A stretch of DNA of 44,188 nt from a virus. The DNA is taken from IMG/VR virus record IMGVR_UViG_3300006119_000020, positions 1 through 44,188 of that record. One strand, written 5' to 3'. The translations under genes were made by a program, and so were the position numbers. Of this stretch, positions 9,701 to 19,484 are shown piece by piece. How positions within the stretch are numbered: position 1 is the first letter of the stretch; the number at the start of each line of letters is the position of its first letter. The notes beneath the pieces were generated by a model. It had not been told where the DNA came from. It saw only the letters and a program-made list of their open reading frames with translations, and searched no databases.

Positions 9701-11491
9701 TTTTCTGACAGCCTTTGCAGCGTTTTCAACTTGCGGCAATGCTTCTTCTGGGCTGACAGCTCCTACGTCTTTGTCGCCCATGTTGAGAGCCTTAAAGACG
9801 CGATCATTAAATTCTTCATATGATAAAGATTCGGCGGGCTTAGGGGTGACGCCCCAATAATTAGACCCCGTTATTCTTAATGTTGGCTCTTTATCTGCGC
9901 TGCCAAACCGATGTTCGGCATAAGCCTCGTCAACAGCTCTGATTGAATTATACAGCTCAATGTCTTGAGCCATGCCTTTTTCAACTTCAATCGAACCGCC
10001 ATTTAAGGTTCTCAGCTCTCCAAGTTGCTGGTTAGCCGATCGTCTTGCCGTGTCTGCCATGTCAAGCAAAGTTGCGCGAGCAACCTTTGAATGACTGTTC
10101 TCCATTATGTTGCCAACAATACTATTGCCAACAACATGAGACATGCGGCCAAGAGGCGTAACAATGTCGGCAACAATGCCGCCAGCCTTTGTCCTCGCTA
10201 TACCTTCAATGATCTGACCAGCCTTGTCGTAAACAGGCTCAAGCATCTTTGGCCCGACCGTGGCATGGTCAAGCTCCCTGCCCTGCAATATCTCATCGGC
10301 CTTTGTCTGAGGCTGCTCGCCTTTATACTCAGAATAGACCCATGCTTTTTTAGGCTCTGGCGTCTCTGGCGCGACCTCGATGCCGCCCTTAACGCCGTTC
10401 ATCTCGCCCGTTACTGGCGGTGCAAGGTTCTCTCCATCGGTCTTTACCTTCTCGCCGTTCAGCATCTTCATATCTTGCGTGACGGCAGGAGCTTCTGGCC
10501 CAAATGGATTGTCGCTGGAATAGGCCGTAAAATCGCTCTCAGGAGGGTTTACAACAACATTCCTGCCCTCATCTCCAAGAACAGGCTCAGCCTCACCACG
10601 CGCCTGTTTTATGCGCTCTATGACGGGGGCCAGCTTCTCTCCGGCATAGGCCAACCCTTTGCCTAAAACGACAGATCCCACAGCGGCGGCAGATATTGCC
10701 ATTAATGAATCTTCATTGGTGCGCGTTGGATCATTGGCGCGATACCAAGGCTCCATAGCGCCAGCGGCCACAGCGCCGCCTAGTGCCATCTTAGCGCCTA
10801 GCGACCAAGCCTTTGGACCCATCATGCCGGGAATAACAGCCGCCGGACTAACCATCCCGTTTAGAAACCTAACAGGAACCCCAGACCAACCCATGCTCTC
10901 CAATATCTTGTCGTTATCGATATGCTCCTGCCCCTCGGCAATGAAGCTGTCGAACTCAGACCTGTTATGCAAATTGACGAGCTGATCTAACTTACCTTCA
11001 GCCCATGTTCCGTGAGCTGCCTCAATGGGATTAAAGTTAGGGTCAGGTGTGCGATCAATGGCGCCATTGTTATATTGATCGCGCAATGTGTCGTAGAGAA
11101 CATAGAAATCATTCTCATGCCAAAGGGCATTGAGGTAATCCCAAGTCGTATAATCTTTAGGAGCCTCTGGCGCTTTTTGAGGCGCTGGCGCTGGTTGCTG
11201 TGGTTGAGGCGCTACAGTCTGGTTTGGGTATTTCTCAGCAATTTGTTGCCGTGTCGCCTCAATGCTTTTTTGCCGCGAATTATCTGGCGGCGTAAACATA
11301 ACATTATCTTGAGTTTCTGGTTGAGACTGCGGCTCATCAGCCTGAGCAACTTGATATGGATTTAATGCTGGCGCTTCTTCTACCTGACGCGCCGAAATTT
11401 CATTCTCTACACGCTCATTAATGTCAGGAGTTGCTGAACTGCCTGACGCTGTTGGCGACTCAGGCAGAGATACATTTTCTTCTTCATCCAT
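6758..11491 (-). CDS. giant internal virion (DNA ejection) protein
   Basis: 1577 residues, the largest protein in the window. No enzyme motif is evident. The N-terminal 120 residues are Pro/Gln rich and disordered; residues about 180-300 contain Gly/Ala-rich hydrophobic segments (AVIPGMMGPKAWSLGAKMAL) that may insert into membrane; residues about 600-1000 are long charged helices, likely coiled coil; a further hydrophobic stretch (GGYLWAGGLGTLALYL) lies near the C-terminus. Size, place between the enzyme-bearing internal protein and the fibre gene, and composition match T7 gp16-like ejectosome proteins, which form a channel across the cell envelope. The family assignment is by context, not by motif. 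Confidence 0.7.
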   Translation of the reverse strand: MDEEENVSLPESPTASGSSATPDINERVENEISARQVEEAPALNPYQVAQADEPQSQPETQDNVMFTPPDNSRQKSIEATRQQIAEKYPNQTVAPQPQQPAPAPQKAPEAPKDYTTWDYLNALWHENDFYVLYDTLRDQYNNGAIDRTPDPNFNPIEAAHGTWAEGKLDQLVNLHNRSEFDSFIAEGQEHIDNDKILESMGWSGVPVRFLNGMVSPAAVIPGMMGPKAWSLGAKMALGGAVAAGAMEPWYRANDPTRTNEDSLMAISAAAVGSVVLGKGLAYAGEKLAPVIERIKQARGEAEPVLGDEGRNVVVNPPESDFTAYSSDNPFGPEAPAVTQDMKMLNGEKVKTDGENLAPPVTGEMNGVKGGIEVAPETPEPKKAWVYSEYKGEQPQTKADEILQGRELDHATVGPKMLEPVYDKAGQIIEGIARTKAGGIVADIVTPLGRMSHVVGNSIVGNIMENSHSKVARATLLDMADTARRSANQQLGELRTLNGGSIEVEKGMAQDIELYNSIRAVDEAYAEHRFGSADKEPTLRITGSNYWGVTPKPAESLSYEEFNDRVFKALNMGDKDVGAVSPEEALPQVENAAKAVRKIFSDWQQRAQKVTMNDGSKLLADELGSPMGAETYAPHIYDPVKIDKNPTGFIDMFYKSLKSQHEAQVASREKISLYHNALKSSDEFIETLNKIIDGGQENLDKLAIQQEEVRRFNKFAYARSADLSAPIDTARANVRKLTDSIQPQLNKLEALRTKIGAEKDSLPHIKEVESQIFDLINANARLKNTKSAFEHVAGAEDLVNHIDSLIESAKGGIRGASENAKLANSMPDAATLKALRAQAAKIRKEIAPYTKAIKKNRNDITNLMASRGDLAKGGAVFETEIRNRGNTLANKESAHIATVDEAKRKLSEEIGHNNNMRELLEKHVGEWVGKSNKEAKAALAARAEAEAERNAKIEEGTYQGRGERLTTADQAVESFARRVMRRTDLDLTGKELDNNLLKQANEIADDIRYSSNNRLNYDGDKANHGPVYQADPELRGGFRGRTVPIPFDQKSKFLKSDMRDVMASWSRTVPTDVIFAEKMGSLDLAERKSLIDNEYLDLKRAANQRLEDGEISKEQHLRLINNYSAQQKIDKDQLTVVAERLRGIHGYTPDMTTNMAAGFARDMQSISTVASLGRAVLSSVVDAGGAASLRWGLGNVFKHQYFPMIRALAQMKPGMYDAEVRRQAKEFGLGIETAMTLMRAQLPEIVQGPGNPFSKSLAYGTSRYMILNGLMPWTDAMKSWGVTAATRVFGEAAQRVANGAHTAEDLQRLFDANIPVDVAKEIGRQYEKHAADNLNIGFRFANIDKWDMTPEAQEAKRYFKMAMRREGNTIVMTPGVATAPIWTSHKLLAPVFQFKSYAWRAHEIMATSNMQNLNMKLLGGYLWAGGLGTLALYLQKMDRGEEFPDDPMQVIKEVSDLASFAPIYSDINKQFSSATNGRLDAWRLAGVDSPYMRAGDRTQIQAVMGPAFGLVGNGINAAIDAASGNATGSTYHNLRKMMPGQNHFLAWPLYDLGEAAAVSGADVKPTKKQKTMMENWGY

Positions 11492-11492
11492 A

Positions 11493-14400
11493 TTACTGAC
11501 CTAAGTTTGGAACAGGCATCTGTTGCTGCGCGCTCTCATTAGGAAGACCATAGCGCAATGGCTTCTTGTTTTGATCTAAAAGCAGGTGCCACTTGCCATC
11601 AACGTCCTTGACTTGGATCATGTATGTTGGGTTCTTCATGTCGATGCGCTCATTTGCCGTTTGCTTGTCGGACAAAAGATAAGCTCCGGGCTTTGCGCCA
11701 AATCCAAATGTTCCGGAAGATCCAGCCGCCATTTGCGGCGTAAAGATAGCATTGTTATCAAGTCTGATATTTTGCTTCATCGCATTATCAAACACAAACT
11801 TGTTAAGCCCTTGCGTAAAAGGCTGAAGCATTTCTGGATGTTCTCCGTAAACATTCTCAGGAGAGTTCCATAGCAAACGACCGCCATTAAAAGATGATCT
11901 TTTAAATGAGTCTCCAACATAAGCTGCCGCTATTTCCTTAGCGCCTTTATCTGTTGCATTGTTGGCATATGCGCTGATGTATCGTTTACGGAAAAGATCA
12001 ACCATTGCATTTTCGCCACTTTCTTTGCTGAATTTGTCTGGAGAAACTGGAGAATCTTTTGCCACATTATGAAAAAAGCTATCGTTTGACATAGACTCAA
12101 TAGCTTTGTTGTCTTTAAGATAAGACATTACTTTGGTTGGCGTAAAATCAAGAGCGGCCTTTGCTGCCTCTCTTTCTTTTGCGCGATAAACAGGATCGCT
12201 TGTATTTAATTCACGCTGGCTATTTTGAAGCTCAACAGCGGTTTTCCCAGAATTATATCTAGCATTATACATAAAGGCTTTGATGTCATTTACAGACTTC
12301 TCGCCAAAGTTCCCACTAAAAACAACTGGCCCCATATCATGGGCGTAATCAAGGAACTTGTTTGCGGGCAAAGCACGATTAATATCGTCAGACTTTGATA
12401 AACCAAACAATGATTTGACTACGTTCTTATTGCTAAGAATACGCGCCATTTCCTGCGGACTAGAAACATTGGCTTGAATCCCGCCAAGTATTTCCGAAAC
12501 CTGTAAACCATCGGCATTGTCAAGCGTATCTGCTAGAGCATCTAAATCTTTTTTTGGATAAACATATTCCATTAAACTTCCAGTGCCGATCTTTTCTTTA
12601 AGAGCAGCACCAAATTGTTTACGCTGATCCATTGCTGTCCCAATAACCTGACCAGCATTTTGAGCGCCAAACTGTTGTGGGTTTGTTGCTTCAGCCCAAT
12701 TAATTGGTTTGGATTTCGATACGCCAGATCGATAACCGTATTCCCAAGGATCATCGTTCTGCAATTTTAAAGCTGCTTCAGACTGCGCCTTGGCTTCTTT
12801 TGCAAGTATTTGTGTTCTAAGGTCTGGGCTTGTCTTGGCCATTTCATAAGTTTGATCTAGCCATTGGTTTAAGTCTTTGCCGTTTAGTTTCCAAACATTT
12901 TGAGATGCTTCAGAAATAGCTGACAGCTTTTCAAAAACTCCGGGCAGCTTTTCTGGATATGCTTTTGCAAATTGCATAACTGATGCGACCATTTCTTGAT
13001 CTGGGGCAATTCCTTTACGCAAATTATCTTCAATCCCCGGCAATAAACCTTTTAATGTTCCTGCTTCTGTATTCAGATCGTTGACTTTATCTCTCACAAA
13101 GTCAGACCCAAGATACATATTGTGGGCCATTTCATCGACTGTAAATGGAATTGCTGAACTTGGTCCAGCATATGTCGTATTCATTGGCTCAGTCATGGGC
13201 GACGGTCCAGATGGGCCGCTTGGCATATAAGAACCTTGGTTGGCTCCATAGCCGGATCTGTCTTGATACAGACGACCCATAACATCAGTCACATAGCCAG
13301 AAACGGATTTGCCGTTACCGTCTTTCTTATCTTCTTTGTATGGCTGAGCGTAGCCCATAGGAGCCACGTTGCCCTCGCCTGAGAAATAAGCGACAGCAAC
13401 GCGAGAAACATCGCCATTATATTTTTTCATATAATGATCGATAATACGCTGACCAACGCGAGCATTATGCTCAGGGTTGCTGATGTTTTCTCCGGGCTGC
13501 GCAAACTGATTAAAGGTGCCTTGCGTAATCTGCGCTATGCCGTGGGCGCCATTAACGGATGTCCTTGCATTAGGATTCCACCCGCTCTCTTGACCAAAGA
13601 TAGCATTGGCAACAGACCTGTTAGATACGGGGCCTTGCGAATAGCTGTATTGTTGCTGGCCCCTCGACCCTTCAAGCTCAACGTGCCACTTCTCCCATGA
13701 CATAGGAAAGTGAAGACCAAAACGCTGAGCGTTTCTTTGCGCCCAATTTAGATCGCCGGAAAGGTCTGCCGCATCTCCATTGGTGTGATGAGAATGTTTA
13801 GCAACCCAATGTCCAGAGCCATCTGATTGCGCAAATAATCTATCTTGATGCTCTTGGCTTCTAAAGCCGGAATGAATTGAGAGCGGGACACCTTCAGCTT
13901 TAGCGGCGCGCATCATTGCCGCAACTCTATCTCTAAACTCAGGCTTCATGCCGCCAACAACATATGACTCGCCATAGTGAGCAGCAGATCCACTTAATGG
14001 AATATCTCCAGATTTATATGAGCCAAAGCCGCCAGTTTGGTCTGGAAACATATAAGGCCGAGATTGTTTTTCACCTCTATAGCGTTGAACGTCTTGGTCA
14101 AAATATGGATGAATGTCTTTTAAATAACGCTCATCCAAAGCCTTTGGATCATCGCTTGATGGATAACGCTCAATGCCTTTTGCATAAGCCCTATTAAGCG
14201 CCTCAGTCTCAGTGTGCCTTTTGCCATTCCAAATGGTCGGCACATTGTAAAATTTGCCATCTACCGGATTTTGAACAATTGCCTGTTCAATTGTCGAACG
14301 AGAACCGTCTGGGTTATCGATGCCGCCATTGCCCCAAAGGTTTTCAAGATGATCGTCGTATAGGTTTCTTTCTTGAGGCGTGGCTCCTTTTTCTAAAATC

Positions 14401-15932
14401 AACTTATCTTTAAACTCATTATAATTCATCATCCCATTTTTATGGGCTGTGTCCATTATGTTTGATTTAGCAGTCGATGTAACAATAGATTTTCCGCCGG
14501 GGCCAAACAATGTTTCCACGGCTTTAACGGCTGGCAACTGAAAAGCAGTCTGAACGTCTCGGCTATTATTAATGCGGGCTAAAGATTCAAGCGCCAAGGC
14601 TCCCTCTGGATAATGAGCCTTACGCGCAGCCGCAGCCATATTTAATATGTCTTGATGGGGAATAATTTTAAATCCACCATTTCTTAAATCAGTCATCATC
14701 TTTTGCGTTGCAGATGCCGCAGCCGATCGCTCTGCTTTTTGCGTTTCATTAAGAGCGTTAATTTCAGCAACGCCAGCGCGCCAAGCAGTCGTCTTTTTCT
14801 CAGGCGACAACGATGAGTTTTTATTTTCAATCGTCTCGTTTTTTAACCATTCATAGGCGGCGTCATATCCTTTTTCATCTCTTATCGATGCAGCCTTGCC
14901 AATTACATATTCTTGGCGAGCGGTGTCTTTAACAGCTTCTAAATAATTAGCGGCTTTTTGCTGACCAAAATCAGAATTAAGCGCCGGGTTTGTTGAAATG
15001 CCAGCGACGTTATTGTTCAGCTCTTTCCATTGCGGGCTATTGCTAAACCAATCATCAAAACTTTGCTTGGAATCATCATAAGTGCGCGAAGTGCTATATA
15101 GATCATTTGTCAGCGAGTCATTGCGCGCTAACGTATCGTTGTAATCACCCCTTAGCTTTTGCGCTGTGTATTTAGATGATATGCCGCGATAAAGCTGTCC
15201 AGCAAAATTAGTCGCATGTTCAAAGGCTTTAATGCCGCCCTTGCCAAGGGATGTGCTAAGTTCATATTGTTTAGCCAGATATTCATTTGATGCTTTTAAA
15301 TAGCCAGATGGATTAGAAGCGTTTTCGTTTGCAATGTCTTGAAGGTCGTTTTGTAGATTTTGCAAATGCTGCGCAGGTCCAGCAACAATGGTTGCTTGTG
15401 CGACTGTGCCGGGGCCTGTCACTTGTCCGGGTTTACGCTCGCCAATATTGGCTGGCCGCTGACCAGCTTCTTCTGTAGTTGGCGCTGTATAATTTCCAGA
15501 CCCGCTGCTTGATTTAAAAAATCCGCCAAGAAGATCATCGCCAATTGAGCCGCCTGAGAACATATCATTGGCGCCAGAAAATGGCTGGCCGGGGCCAACG
15601 GCGCTCATGCGACCAGACTCAGGATCTACCTGATATGCAATCTGATCCTCGCCGCCCTGCTCTTTGAAATTCTGCTTTAACTTTCCAGCCATCTGAGCAA
15701 GACCGCCCATAGCGGCCTCGCCAATAGAGGCGCTATTCTTGATGCTGGATATTTCTCTGTTGGTCTGCGCGCTACCATAAGCAGCCAAGCCCTGAGCGAG
15801 AGCAACCATGCCATCGCCAGTTGATTTAAGATCGCCGCGCTGAAAGATAGAATTTTCTAACTGTGGCTCTTGAACGTCAGCAAGGATTGGTTTGTCTTCT
15901 TCTGCGTTTGGCAGATTCAGCATATTAGCCAT
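11493..15932 (-). CDS. internal virion protein with M15 peptidase and lytic transglycosylase domains
   Basis: 1479 residues. After a helical, Ala/Asn-rich N-terminal half, two wall-degrading domains sit side by side. About 650-755: M15 (VanY-like) D,D-carboxypeptidase, with SGFRSQEHQ, the zinc motif SHHTNGDAADL (H-x6-D type) and the third ligand in WEKWHVE. About 770-860: SLT-type transglycosylase, with catalytic Glu in IFGQESGWNP, then GAHGIAQI and VAVAYFSGEGN. The C-terminal 600 residues are helical. The protein should be packaged in the head and cut peptidoglycan locally as DNA enters. A spacer of 1 base separates it from the giant internal protein gene. T7 gp16 carries only a transglycosylase, so the added peptidase is notable. 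Confidence 0.85.
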   Translation of the reverse strand: MANMLNLPNAEEDKPILADVQEPQLENSIFQRGDLKSTGDGMVALAQGLAAYGSAQTNREISSIKNSASIGEAAMGGLAQMAGKLKQNFKEQGGEDQIAYQVDPESGRMSAVGPGQPFSGANDMFSGGSIGDDLLGGFFKSSSGSGNYTAPTTEEAGQRPANIGERKPGQVTGPGTVAQATIVAGPAQHLQNLQNDLQDIANENASNPSGYLKASNEYLAKQYELSTSLGKGGIKAFEHATNFAGQLYRGISSKYTAQKLRGDYNDTLARNDSLTNDLYSTSRTYDDSKQSFDDWFSNSPQWKELNNNVAGISTNPALNSDFGQQKAANYLEAVKDTARQEYVIGKAASIRDEKGYDAAYEWLKNETIENKNSSLSPEKKTTAWRAGVAEINALNETQKAERSAAASATQKMMTDLRNGGFKIIPHQDILNMAAAARKAHYPEGALALESLARINNSRDVQTAFQLPAVKAVETLFGPGGKSIVTSTAKSNIMDTAHKNGMMNYNEFKDKLILEKGATPQERNLYDDHLENLWGNGGIDNPDGSRSTIEQAIVQNPVDGKFYNVPTIWNGKRHTETEALNRAYAKGIERYPSSDDPKALDERYLKDIHPYFDQDVQRYRGEKQSRPYMFPDQTGGFGSYKSGDIPLSGSAAHYGESYVVGGMKPEFRDRVAAMMRAAKAEGVPLSIHSGFRSQEHQDRLFAQSDGSGHWVAKHSHHTNGDAADLSGDLNWAQRNAQRFGLHFPMSWEKWHVELEGSRGQQQYSYSQGPVSNRSVANAIFGQESGWNPNARTSVNGAHGIAQITQGTFNQFAQPGENISNPEHNARVGQRIIDHYMKKYNGDVSRVAVAYFSGEGNVAPMGYAQPYKEDKKDGNGKSVSGYVTDVMGRLYQDRSGYGANQGSYMPSGPSGPSPMTEPMNTTYAGPSSAIPFTVDEMAHNMYLGSDFVRDKVNDLNTEAGTLKGLLPGIEDNLRKGIAPDQEMVASVMQFAKAYPEKLPGVFEKLSAISEASQNVWKLNGKDLNQWLDQTYEMAKTSPDLRTQILAKEAKAQSEAALKLQNDDPWEYGYRSGVSKSKPINWAEATNPQQFGAQNAGQVIGTAMDQRKQFGAALKEKIGTGSLMEYVYPKKDLDALADTLDNADGLQVSEILGGIQANVSSPQEMARILSNKNVVKSLFGLSKSDDINRALPANKFLDYAHDMGPVVFSGNFGEKSVNDIKAFMYNARYNSGKTAVELQNSQRELNTSDPVYRAKEREAAKAALDFTPTKVMSYLKDNKAIESMSNDSFFHNVAKDSPVSPDKFSKESGENAMVDLFRKRYISAYANNATDKGAKEIAAAYVGDSFKRSSFNGGRLLWNSPENVYGEHPEMLQPFTQGLNKFVFDNAMKQNIRLDNNAIFTPQMAAGSSGTFGFGAKPGAYLLSDKQTANERIDMKNPTYMIQVKDVDGKWHLLLDQNKKPLRYGLPNESAQQQMPVPNLGQ

Positions 15933-16525
15933 TAGATAAACGCTCCAATCAACCCTAGCCCGCTACTTGCCAACCCAATCATAGACTGTGTCCTAGCACT
16001 CGCTTTTTCTGTATTTGCATTATCAGACGCCGCAATACCTTGAAGCAAAGCTCCCATTGCAGCCATGTTTCCAGAAGCCAACGTCGCTATCGAGTTATAC
16101 TCGGCAACGTCCATTTCTTTATAACCTTGAATCATGTCCATGTTTGCAGCAAATCTCTGACCCTCAGAGTCCATATGAGAGTTCCAATTTGCTTGTTGTA
16201 TTTGTCGATCTGACTGGCCTTGTGACCAATTTCTCACAGCATAATTTGTCGGGCTTAAGCTATCGTCTGTTCCAGATAGCGCCATAATTGCATCTGCATT
16301 AGCCATGTCATCGGCGGTTCTTCGCCTCATTGCATAATCAGTCTGCGTTGCTTTTAGGTCTGTCATACGAGCAGCCAACTGCTCTTGACCTGCCGCATAT
16401 TCATTTTGGAATAATGCGTCTTGTCCACGCTGACGAATGTTTGCAGCATCGACCTGCGAGTTCATCATAATGCCTTGAGCTGAAATCCAGCCTGACATTA
16501 ATTGTGTGTCAGCTCCCGATCCCAT
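15932..16525 (-). CDS. small internal core protein (T7 gp14-like position)
   Basis: About 197 residues from ATG at 16525; an ATG 10 codons upstream exists, but AGAGGT lies 9 bases before the chosen start, which also overlaps the nozzle stop by one base. The protein is Ala/Gln/Met-rich and helical, with QRGQDALFQNEYAAGQEQLAARM in the middle and a hydrophobic C-terminal tail (SMIGLASSGLGLIGAFI). Order nozzle - this gene - large enzyme-bearing core protein - giant protein mirrors T7 genes 12-14-15-16. It therefore probably forms the outer-membrane part of the ejection channel. Assignment rests on order, length and composition. Confidence 0.65.
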   Translation of the reverse strand: MGSGADTQLMSGWISAQGIMMNSQVDAANIRQRGQDALFQNEYAAGQEQLAARMTDLKATQTDYAMRRRTADDMANADAIMALSGTDDSLSPTNYAVRNWSQGQSDRQIQQANWNSHMDSEGQRFAANMDMIQGYKEMDVAEYNSIATLASGNMAAMGALLQGIAASDNANTEKASARTQSMIGLASSGLGLIGAFI

Positions 16526-18759
16526 TAGTTTGATACCTCTAATGTTAGCTCGCACAGAGTAAATGGACCGGGGCGATGCTTCGTTACTGTAACAGTTTGC
16601 TGCCAGCCCCGACCAAAGGGACGAATACGGAAACTGCCATCGAGGAGAACAGGCTGCGCTGAACCATCGTCTCCAAAGCGTTGGCAGGGAAATACTTTGT
16701 TGTTGAGCGTAAAATCTGTGGCATTGGTCACGTTAATAAATACGCGATTTAGTCCAATGCGCTTTGTTCTATCTCCGACTTTTTGGAAATAGCTAAATGG
16801 TTCAAACACTGGCGCGACAAATGTGCCGCCAACTAAAGTTGGGCTTGGCAATTGTTCATTAGGGCTAAACACAACAAAGCCGTTTATATCGATAGGCCGC
16901 TCGCCGTAATCGATATTGCCATCCATAATTGTAACCATTGTTCCTGTCGGGAACTTATAAAACGGGCCATAGCCTGTTGGTGGATTCGCGTTGCCATTGC
17001 TTGAATTAATAAGAAGCGCATCATCCAAATATAGCTGCTCAGTTTCAAGCTGAACTGTGTAAAAAGGCCCAACATTGCCGACATTCCCGACTGTGTAAAA
17101 CACGTTCGGCCCTTGGGCAGAAACCCATTTAACTGGCCCTTTGGATTGCCAAGGTGTCCAGCCAACAAATAAGTTTTCATTATCAAAGACGGCTTTGCCA
17201 ACAACAAGACCGCCATCTTGGTTCACAACATAAACAACACGCTCTGGCCTTACGCCATCGCCAGTTCTAACTGTGATATGTGTTGGATTTTTAAACAGGT
17301 CGGTATGGGTGTCTGTAAAGTCTTGGACCAAGAAAGGACGAGTATATGAACCCGTTGGGCGAATAGCGGCAATGCGGTTCTGGCCAGCGTTAATAAATAA
17401 AATGGCGTCTTGAATCGTTGTTGGCCGCACATTGGAAACGCCATCGTCTGAAATCTTTTCAAACGTCACGTTTCCGGGCTGCATTGGGTATTGTTGACTG
17501 ATAGGCGTAAAGTAAACGCCGCGCCTCGTAAAAGTGAATTGACCTTGCTGCCAACCCTCAACAAAGAATATGTCAGACGATCCAGACACAAGCTCAAAGA
17601 TCGCAGACTTGGCATCTGCGCCAGCTCCTGGCTGTGAATTAGATGCGATGCTATCAATCCAAAAGCTATTCGGAGAACTGATCTGCGACCAAAGAATAGC
17701 GTTTGATGCTTGAGGAAACCCCGTAAAGATCAGACGGCCACGGTCATAAGAAACGCTGCTTGGATAACCCTCTTTGGCTGAGAAAAATTCCTCCTGCCAT
17801 TGAACAGTCGGAGATCCCGGATCTGCCTTTGCAGGGACAGCCGTTGTCGTAGATGAACCAAGAGGGCTAACCACAACAGGCTTCGTCGTGGCGTCTGTTG
17901 GAAAGGCCAACGGGTCAAATGTGAGTTGAGACGTTAATACGCCAACAATCGATTTGTTCGTCGCATCAATGGTTCCAACTTCAAACTTAATCCCCTCAGA
18001 CGCAAACTGGCAAATCATTCCGGGAAGAAATGGCGTCGTGTCCTCCACGATGACCGCGATACTGTCCGGCAATTGATAGTTTATCTGCGCCGTTACTTTA
18101 TTGCTGGCAATGAAAGATTTGATAATTACTTGCTGACCAACAATAGAAATTGTTGACCCCACCATGTCAGCCGAGAAATAAGGCTGGGAACAAGTGAGTG
18201 TTGCTAACCCTGTCGTCTTATCAAATGAAATAACAGCACCAAGAACCGCCCTGCGATAGAACGGCATTTTAATGGCGCCCTGCCCTTCGTCAAAAGCAAA
18301 CTGGTAAAAAGACCAGTTGCGCGCCGTTCGATCCCACACGGCTTGATATGGCCTCATGCGAGGATAACAAATAAAGATCGTATCTTGCGCTTGAGCCCAA
18401 GTAATAAGGTCAAGCGTATTATTATCCCATATGAGCTTTGTCGGATCGCTTGATACGGCAATAGAATTTCCGACCAAATCAAACAGTGCGACTTTGTTAG
18501 CCCCAAATCTCAGCGTAAATTCTTCGCCCGTCGAAACACGGATAAAGTCTCCGCGCGGGCAATCGGTATAATAAAGTATCTCTCTGCCGGGGCGAGGAAT
18601 GAGCTGGCCCGTTGCTGTTGACTGCCAGTTAAGGACAGTCTGACCGCCCTGCTTTACAACGTCAGTGTCGGTCCTGCGTCGAGCAGACTGATTGATCTGC
18701 CCGCCAGAAAAATCAACTTGAATGTCGAGTTCTGATTTACCGCTCAACGGAGATACCAC
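16525..18759 (-). CDS. tail nozzle protein (tail tubular protein B-like)
   Basis: 744 residues, beta-strand rich with many short Gly turns and no catalytic motif. It begins with a GTG codon inside the end of the upstream tail-tube gene (16 bp overlap). Sequence features such as FSGGQINQSARRRTD near the N-terminus, RPGREILYY, RPYQAVWDRT and the long beta region with SYDRGRLIFTGF followed by ILWSQISSPNSFW are typical of podovirus nozzle proteins that describe propeller-like folds. In the particle it would form the distal tail tube beneath the adaptor encoded just upstream. Length is close to T7 gp12 (about 790 residues). Confidence 0.8.
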   Translation of the reverse strand: MVSPLSGKSELDIQVDFSGGQINQSARRRTDTDVVKQGGQTVLNWQSTATGQLIPRPGREILYYTDCPRGDFIRVSTGEEFTLRFGANKVALFDLVGNSIAVSSDPTKLIWDNNTLDLITWAQAQDTIFICYPRMRPYQAVWDRTARNWSFYQFAFDEGQGAIKMPFYRRAVLGAVISFDKTTGLATLTCSQPYFSADMVGSTISIVGQQVIIKSFIASNKVTAQINYQLPDSIAVIVEDTTPFLPGMICQFASEGIKFEVGTIDATNKSIVGVLTSQLTFDPLAFPTDATTKPVVVSPLGSSTTTAVPAKADPGSPTVQWQEEFFSAKEGYPSSVSYDRGRLIFTGFPQASNAILWSQISSPNSFWIDSIASNSQPGAGADAKSAIFELVSGSSDIFFVEGWQQGQFTFTRRGVYFTPISQQYPMQPGNVTFEKISDDGVSNVRPTTIQDAILFINAGQNRIAAIRPTGSYTRPFLVQDFTDTHTDLFKNPTHITVRTGDGVRPERVVYVVNQDGGLVVGKAVFDNENLFVGWTPWQSKGPVKWVSAQGPNVFYTVGNVGNVGPFYTVQLETEQLYLDDALLINSSNGNANPPTGYGPFYKFPTGTMVTIMDGNIDYGERPIDINGFVVFSPNEQLPSPTLVGGTFVAPVFEPFSYFQKVGDRTKRIGLNRVFINVTNATDFTLNNKVFPCQRFGDDGSAQPVLLDGSFRIRPFGRGWQQTVTVTKHRPGPFTLCELTLEVSN

Positions 18760-19484
18760 CCAAATCTACGGACAGTGCGGATATGTTGTAGCTTAGACTT
18801 GAACATAACCTTTGGTGAATCTTCTTGGGCGTTGCGGGCAATCGCTTCTTTAAGAAGCATCTCAGCCCTGCCGTCATACGCCCCTGAGCTTTGCATATCT
18901 TCATTTAATGAACGATAGAGATTGGCCTCAATCTTCATTCTTAGACATGCAACAAATCCAGTAGACCAATCCTGCGCCCCTTGCGGGAACTGCGAGTATT
19001 TAGCCATCAAGCCCTTCGGGGCTTTGGTGTGAATGTTGTCGCCTATGACGGAATAGGTCAGGTCAGGTGGCCTAATATCTGCCATTGCGTGACCAAATGC
19101 TTTTGTCCAACTATCGAGCTTTTCTTGATCGTCTGTGCGCCACACATTGATAAGCTGGAGACAGTCTACAGGCTTGGCGTAAACATCAGAATAGCCGGGA
19201 TAAGAACTATCGCCCAACCTTAAAAGAGGAGCAACTTCTGTAGAGAAGTTCCAATCTCTAACACCTAAAAGATAAAGGACATTTTGCTCAAAGGCATTGT
19301 TTGCCGCGAGCCATTCGTCAGAAGCGTCATCATTAATGTTTACGGGATTATTGCCCGTATTGATAAGGGCTTCATTAAGAATCTTCAGCTTGTCGCTGAT
19401 GTCATAGACGCGCCGTTGAGGATAAGCGTCTGGATAGGTGATGTTGGGATTGTTAGCCATGACGGGAACACTACCCATCGGCAT
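18744..19484 (-). CDS. head-to-tail adaptor (tail tubular protein A-like)
   Basis: 246 residues as drawn; a start at 19460 (MANNPNITYP) is equally possible. The helical protein with LKILNEALINTGNNPV near the start, VLYLLGVRDWNFSTEVA, then SDVYAKPVDCLQLINVW and a C-terminal helical part (MKIEANLYRSLNEDMQ) has the pattern of T7 gp11/P22 gp4-type adaptors: an N-terminal helical bundle that binds the portal ring, and a middle WNFA-like segment. It directly precedes the nozzle gene, as gp11 precedes gp12. A stem-loop terminator lies just upstream, so its expression may be set partly apart from the capsid genes. Confidence 0.75.
   Translation of the reverse strand: MPMGSVPVMANNPNITYPDAYPQRRVYDISDKLKILNEALINTGNNPVNINDDASDEWLAANNAFEQNVLYLLGVRDWNFSTEVAPLLRLGDSSYPGYSDVYAKPVDCLQLINVWRTDDQEKLDSWTKAFGHAMADIRPPDLTYSVIGDNIHTKAPKGLMAKYSQFPQGAQDWSTGFVACLRMKIEANLYRSLNEDMQSSGAYDGRAEMLLKEAIARNAQEDSPKVMFKSKLQHIRTVRRFGWYLR

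Noticed and set aside
10091-10666. Long plus-strand frame opposite the giant internal protein
   Set aside because: Shadow frame; minus strand is continuous, with a coherent protein and operon coupling.
6758-11491. Polyvalent or toxin-type fusion protein
   Set aside because: Size alone suggested it, but no enzymatic motif is visible and the gene order fits an ejection protein.
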